This document shows, piece after piece, positions 13,993-15,894 of a stretch of DNA of 15,894 nt (position 1 is its first letter; each line of letters starts with the position of its first letter). The stretch is from Alphaproteobacteria bacterium. GTDB taxonomy: Bacteria; Pseudomonadota; Alphaproteobacteria; Sphingomonadales; Sphingomonadaceae. Where the stretch lies: positions 1 to 15,894 of the forward strand of contig JAHJWA010000261.1 of assembly GCA_018828205.1 (NCBI GenBank), read 5' to 3'. Below the pieces are notes generated by a model. It saw only the letters and a list, made by a program, of their open reading frames with translations, was not told the origin of the DNA and made no database searches. The position numbers and the translations under genes were made by a program.

Positions 13993-15012
13993 CTATCGGC
14001 CGCCGTATTGCGCGTTGGTCCAGACTTGGGCGCGGGCATCGTAGCCATCGTGGATCGCGCGGGCGATGGCCGCGATCTTGGCCTCGCGCGCGGGACGCGA
14101 GCCCTGGCCGGTGACATAGATCGCCAGCGCCACGGTGCGCCCGTCGGGCATTTCGAGAAAGCCGACATCGCTCGAGGTGTTGTTGAGCGACCCGGTCTTG
14201 TGGCTCACGCGCACGCTGGCGGGCATCATCGCCGGGATGCGGCGGGTGCCGGTGCGGGTCCGGCTCATCGCGCCCAGGATGACACGGCGGCTCTCGGCCG
14301 AAAGGAACTTGCCCTGGTACAATCCGGTCAGCAGTTCGACCATTTCGCCCGGGGTCGCGCTGTCGCGGCGATCGATATGGTGGACAGGGTCGAACTCGCC
14401 GTCGTCGCGCACCAGCGTGGCGATGTCGCGATCGATGCTGAATTCGGTCATGCCGTTGCGGTGCATCCAGGCGTTGACCGCATCGGGCCCGCCGACCACG
14501 CGCAGCAGCGCATCGGTGGCGGGGTTGCTCGAGCGGGTGATCATGATCTCGATCAGATCGATCGCCTTCATATGCTTGCCCTCGCTCACCGGCGCGACGG
14601 CCGAGGAGAAACGCGCCGATTTGCGCGCCCACAGCAGCGGGAACTCGCTGGTCAGGCTCCAGCGCCCCTGTTCGACGCCTTCGAGGAAGGTGGCGGCGAC
14701 GGCGATCTTGCTGGTGCTGGCGAGCGGGAAGCGCTGGTCGCCCAGCACGGCGATTTCCTGACCGGTGGTCAGGTCGATCGCCGCGACGCCGATGCGCCCT
14801 TTGCTGCCGTCGGCAAGCTCGGCGATCCGTCGCTCGAAGCCGGTTTCATAGACCGCCTGATAGCTCGGGAGCGGGCGAACCTGCGTCCCCAGCGTCGCGT
14901 CGAAGGTCGCCTCGAGCGGGTTGGCATCCGCCGAACCGCTGCTGGCGAGCGCCGGCGCTGCCATACCCAGCAACGCGGCTCCGATGGTCGTAGCTAATTT
15001 TTTGATCCGCAT
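13993..15012 (-). CDS. Secreted class A beta-lactamase-fold serine hydrolase
   Basis: The 339-residue protein has a Sec signal (MRIKKLATTIGAALLGMAAPALA, cleavage near residue 23) and is periplasmic. The class A serine motifs are present: S-x-x-K as STSK (Ser99, Lys102), S-x-N as SSN (161-163) and KTG (272-274), with the RDSATPGEM block before the C-terminal half. The omega loop is odd: the usual E-x-x-L-N is not visible, and where it should be the sequence reads VRDDGEFDPVHHIDR, so Glu206 is only a possible general base. It may be a true beta-lactamase of a divergent type or a related serine hydrolase. It is about 50 residues longer than most class A enzymes, mostly in an N-terminal extension between the signal and the fold. 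The ATG at 15012 has a weak AGG 4 nt upstream. No LysR/AmpR-type regulator is adjacent. Confidence 0.85.
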   Translation of the reverse strand: MRIKKLATTIGAALLGMAAPALASSGSADANPLEATFDATLGTQVRPLPSYQAVYETGFERRIAELADGSKGRIGVAAIDLTTGQEIAVLGDQRFPLASTSKIAVAATFLEGVEQGRWSLTSEFPLLWARKSARFSSAVAPVSEGKHMKAIDLIEIMITRSSNPATDALLRVVGGPDAVNAWMHRNGMTEFSIDRDIATLVRDDGEFDPVHHIDRRDSATPGEMVELLTGLYQGKFLSAESRRVILGAMSRTRTGTRRIPAMMPASVRVSHKTGSLNNTSSDVGFLEMPDGRTVALAIYVTGQGSRPAREAKIAAIARAIHDGYDARAQVWTNAQYGGR

Positions 15013-15125
15013 GCGACCTGCCTATCATGTCTTAGGTTGGCAGATGCTTAACGCGGCCTACGATCGCACAACAAGCTGAATTGCGACGAGAAGTGTCGCG
15101 AAAGCGACAGGAGATCGCGCGTGCG

Positions 15126-15160
15126 GGAACCCGCCGCTGCTTGCGCAACCGGCGGGTTCC
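15126..15160 (-). terminator. Perfect 11-bp hairpin after the host-attachment gene
   Basis: GGAACCCGCCG (15126-15136) pairs fully with CGGCGGGTTCC (15150-15160) around a 13-nt loop. It lies 25 bp past the stop of the minus-strand host-attachment gene and 113 bp before the next minus-strand start, so it likely separates the two transcripts. No T-run follows on the minus strand. A second small hairpin, TGTCGC-GAAA-GCGACA, lies at 15094-15109 in the same gap. Confidence 0.5.
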
Positions 15161-15185
15161 AATCCGTCTTGGAATCGAGTGAGGA

Positions 15186-15596
15186 TCAGGCGGCGGAGAT
15201 CGCCTGTTCGATGCGATCGGTGGGCTCACCGGTCAGCGTTTTGTCGATCTCGCCGACCAGCCGCTGCTTGAGCTCGGTGTGATAATGGCGACGCATTTCG
15301 CCCAGCGATTTGGGGTCCGCGATGATCAGCACATCGTCGATCTCGCCCGCGATCGCCTTGGCGTTGATCCATTCGGTCGCGGCCGCCGCATGCGCCAGTT
15401 CGTCGAGCTGCGTGCTCGTACCCTTGTCGCGGCCGCCATTGTCCTGATGCCGCACCCCGGCGCTGAAATTGGTGGCGGACAGGTCGGGCTTGGTCGCGCC
15501 TTCGAGCTTGGGTTCGAACGGGGTGCCATTGTTGCGCATCACGGTGAAGGTCGTTCCATCGACCAGGGCGACATGGGCCTTGTGTGGCAGTTTCAT
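15186..15596 (-). CDS. Host-attachment family protein (COG5622, baeRF12-like)
   Basis: This 136-residue cytoplasmic protein belongs to the host-attachment family first named from plant-associated alphaproteobacteria and related to bacterial eRF1-like (baeRF) domains. The hallmark is the C-terminal block: ADPKSLGEMRRHYHTELKQR, then LVGEIDKTLTGEPTDRIEQA. The N-terminal MKLPHKAHVALVDG is also typical, and the family's variable middle region is present. Despite its name, a role in attachment is not established for most members; a ribosome-linked or stress function has been proposed for baeRF domains. The ATG at 15596 is chosen because AAGGAG stands 6 nt upstream; the earlier ATG at 15602 touches that ribosome site and cannot use it. 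The gene is probably monocistronic, with a hairpin downstream. Confidence 0.88.
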   Translation of the reverse strand: MKLPHKAHVALVDGTTFTVMRNNGTPFEPKLEGATKPDLSATNFSAGVRHQDNGGRDKGTSTQLDELAHAAAATEWINAKAIAGEIDDVLIIADPKSLGEMRRHYHTELKQRLVGEIDKTLTGEPTDRIEQAISAA

Positions 15597-15602
15597 ATGC
15601 AT

Positions 15603-15608
15603 CTCCTT
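15603..15608 (-). promoter_or_regulatory. Ribosome binding site that fixes the host-attachment start
   Basis: Perfect AAGGAG on the minus strand, 6 nt before ATG 15596 and 0 nt before ATG 15602. It decides for the shorter product. Confidence 0.8.
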
Positions 15609-15642
15609 GCATGGTTGGGGGGAAGGTTATCGGGAAGGGTTG

Positions 15643-15671
15643 ATGAGGGGCGACCGTGCTTGCCCTGACAA
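15643..15671 (-). promoter_or_regulatory. Weak candidate promoter of the host-attachment gene
   Basis: On the minus strand TTGTCA (15671-15666, five of six to TTGACA) precedes CCTCAT (15648-15643, three of six) by 17 nt, about 35 nt before the AAGGAG ribosome site. The -10 is poor. Confidence 0.25.
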
Positions 15672-15753
15672 TGCGCTGCGCCGCGCTTTGCTCCGGGGGT
15701 TGAGCGAAACCCGCGCCGGTGCGACAGTGCGGGCAATGGGAGAGATAAGGGAC

Positions 15754-15894
15754 ATGGAAGCTTTGCGCGCCGGGCTGGCGCGGGCGCTGGCGCGCGTCGG
15801 CCTGCCGCCGCCCGAGCGACTCGCGCGGCTGACCGGCGGCGCGACGATGGAAAGCTGGCGCTTCGAAGCGGGCGACAGCGGATCCGGCGGTGGC
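15754..15894 (+). CDS. APH-type phosphotransferase, N-terminal 47 codons (3' truncated by window edge)
   Basis: The reading frame from ATG 15754 stays open to the window edge and begins MEALRAGLARALARVGLP, then LARLTGGATMESWRFEAGD. The L-x-G-G-A-x-x-E-S/T-W-x-F pattern is the opening strand and glycine loop of the aminoglycoside phosphotransferase/ACAD10-like kinase family, which phosphorylates small hydroxyl compounds; most sphingomonad members are not resistance genes. AAGGG lies only 2 nt upstream and GGGAG 11 nt upstream, so the start could also be ATG 15736 in frame (six more residues). The catalytic loop is outside the window. The upstream 157-bp gap is shared with the divergent host-attachment gene. 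Confidence 0.65.
   Translation, partial: MEALRAGLARALARVGLPPPERLARLTGGATMESWRFEAGDSGSGGG

Noticed and set aside
1..15894. CRISPR array, insertion sequence, prophage or toxin-antitoxin module
   Set aside because: No regular direct repeats with spacers, no transposase or integrase, no paired terminal inverted repeats and no small toxin-antitoxin gene pair were seen on either strand.

Overview
The window is GC-rich, strongly codon-biased DNA with densely packed genes. Gene content and protein style point to an alphaproteobacterium of the Sphingomonadales, probably an Erythrobacter/Porphyrobacter/Altererythrobacter-like organism. Markers are a bacterial Cdc48, an HWE/HisKA_2 histidine kinase, a COG5622 host-attachment protein and a split SCOT. 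This placement is an inference from the sequence; no database search was run. No mobile element, CRISPR array, rRNA or tRNA gene was seen.

Layout, left to right. (1) Positions 1-2033, plus strand: the C-terminal catalytic half of apolipoprotein N-acyltransferase (lnt), then metK, with an AT-rich dyad just before metK that looks like a SAM/SAH-responsive operator. (2) Positions 2061-5481, minus strand: a tightly coupled operon read from right to left. It encodes SCOT subunit A (scoA), a HAD acid-phosphatase-like lipoprotein, SCOT subunit B (scoB) and a family III (CaiB/Frc) CoA-transferase. Start/stop overlaps join the first three genes and a 6-nt gap joins the last. (3) Positions 5482-5811: a 330-bp divergent control region with a cluster of TTGC/GCAA half-sites and a very clear plus-strand intrinsic terminator that ends no visible gene, which suggests a small RNA. 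(4) Positions 5812-8118, plus strand: a two-ring Cdc48/p97-type AAA+ ATPase. (5) Positions 8162-13404, minus strand: polA, a CHASE3 sensor histidine kinase and an MscS-family channel; the polA stop overlaps a TTG start of the kinase. (6) Positions 13621-13893, plus strand: a tiny, very acidic lipoprotein with distinctive codon use and a strong terminator. (7) Positions 13993-15596, minus strand: a secreted class A beta-lactamase-fold enzyme and a host-attachment (baeRF12-type) protein. (8) Positions 15754-15894, plus strand: the first 47 codons of an APH-type phosphotransferase.

How the genes fit together: most are housekeeping genes (lipoprotein maturation, SAM synthesis, DNA repair) or general physiology (ketoacid activation, membrane tension, proteostasis). 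The SCOT operon supports use of acetoacetate-type 3-oxoacids. Three lipoprotein-related genes occur (lnt, the HAD lipoprotein, the small acidic lipoprotein), but they are not linked as one system. I do not see a complete new defence or biosynthetic system. The best leads are the lipoprotein placed between the two SCOT subunits, the orphan terminator/sRNA candidate, the small acidic lipoprotein and the degenerate beta-lactamase omega loop.
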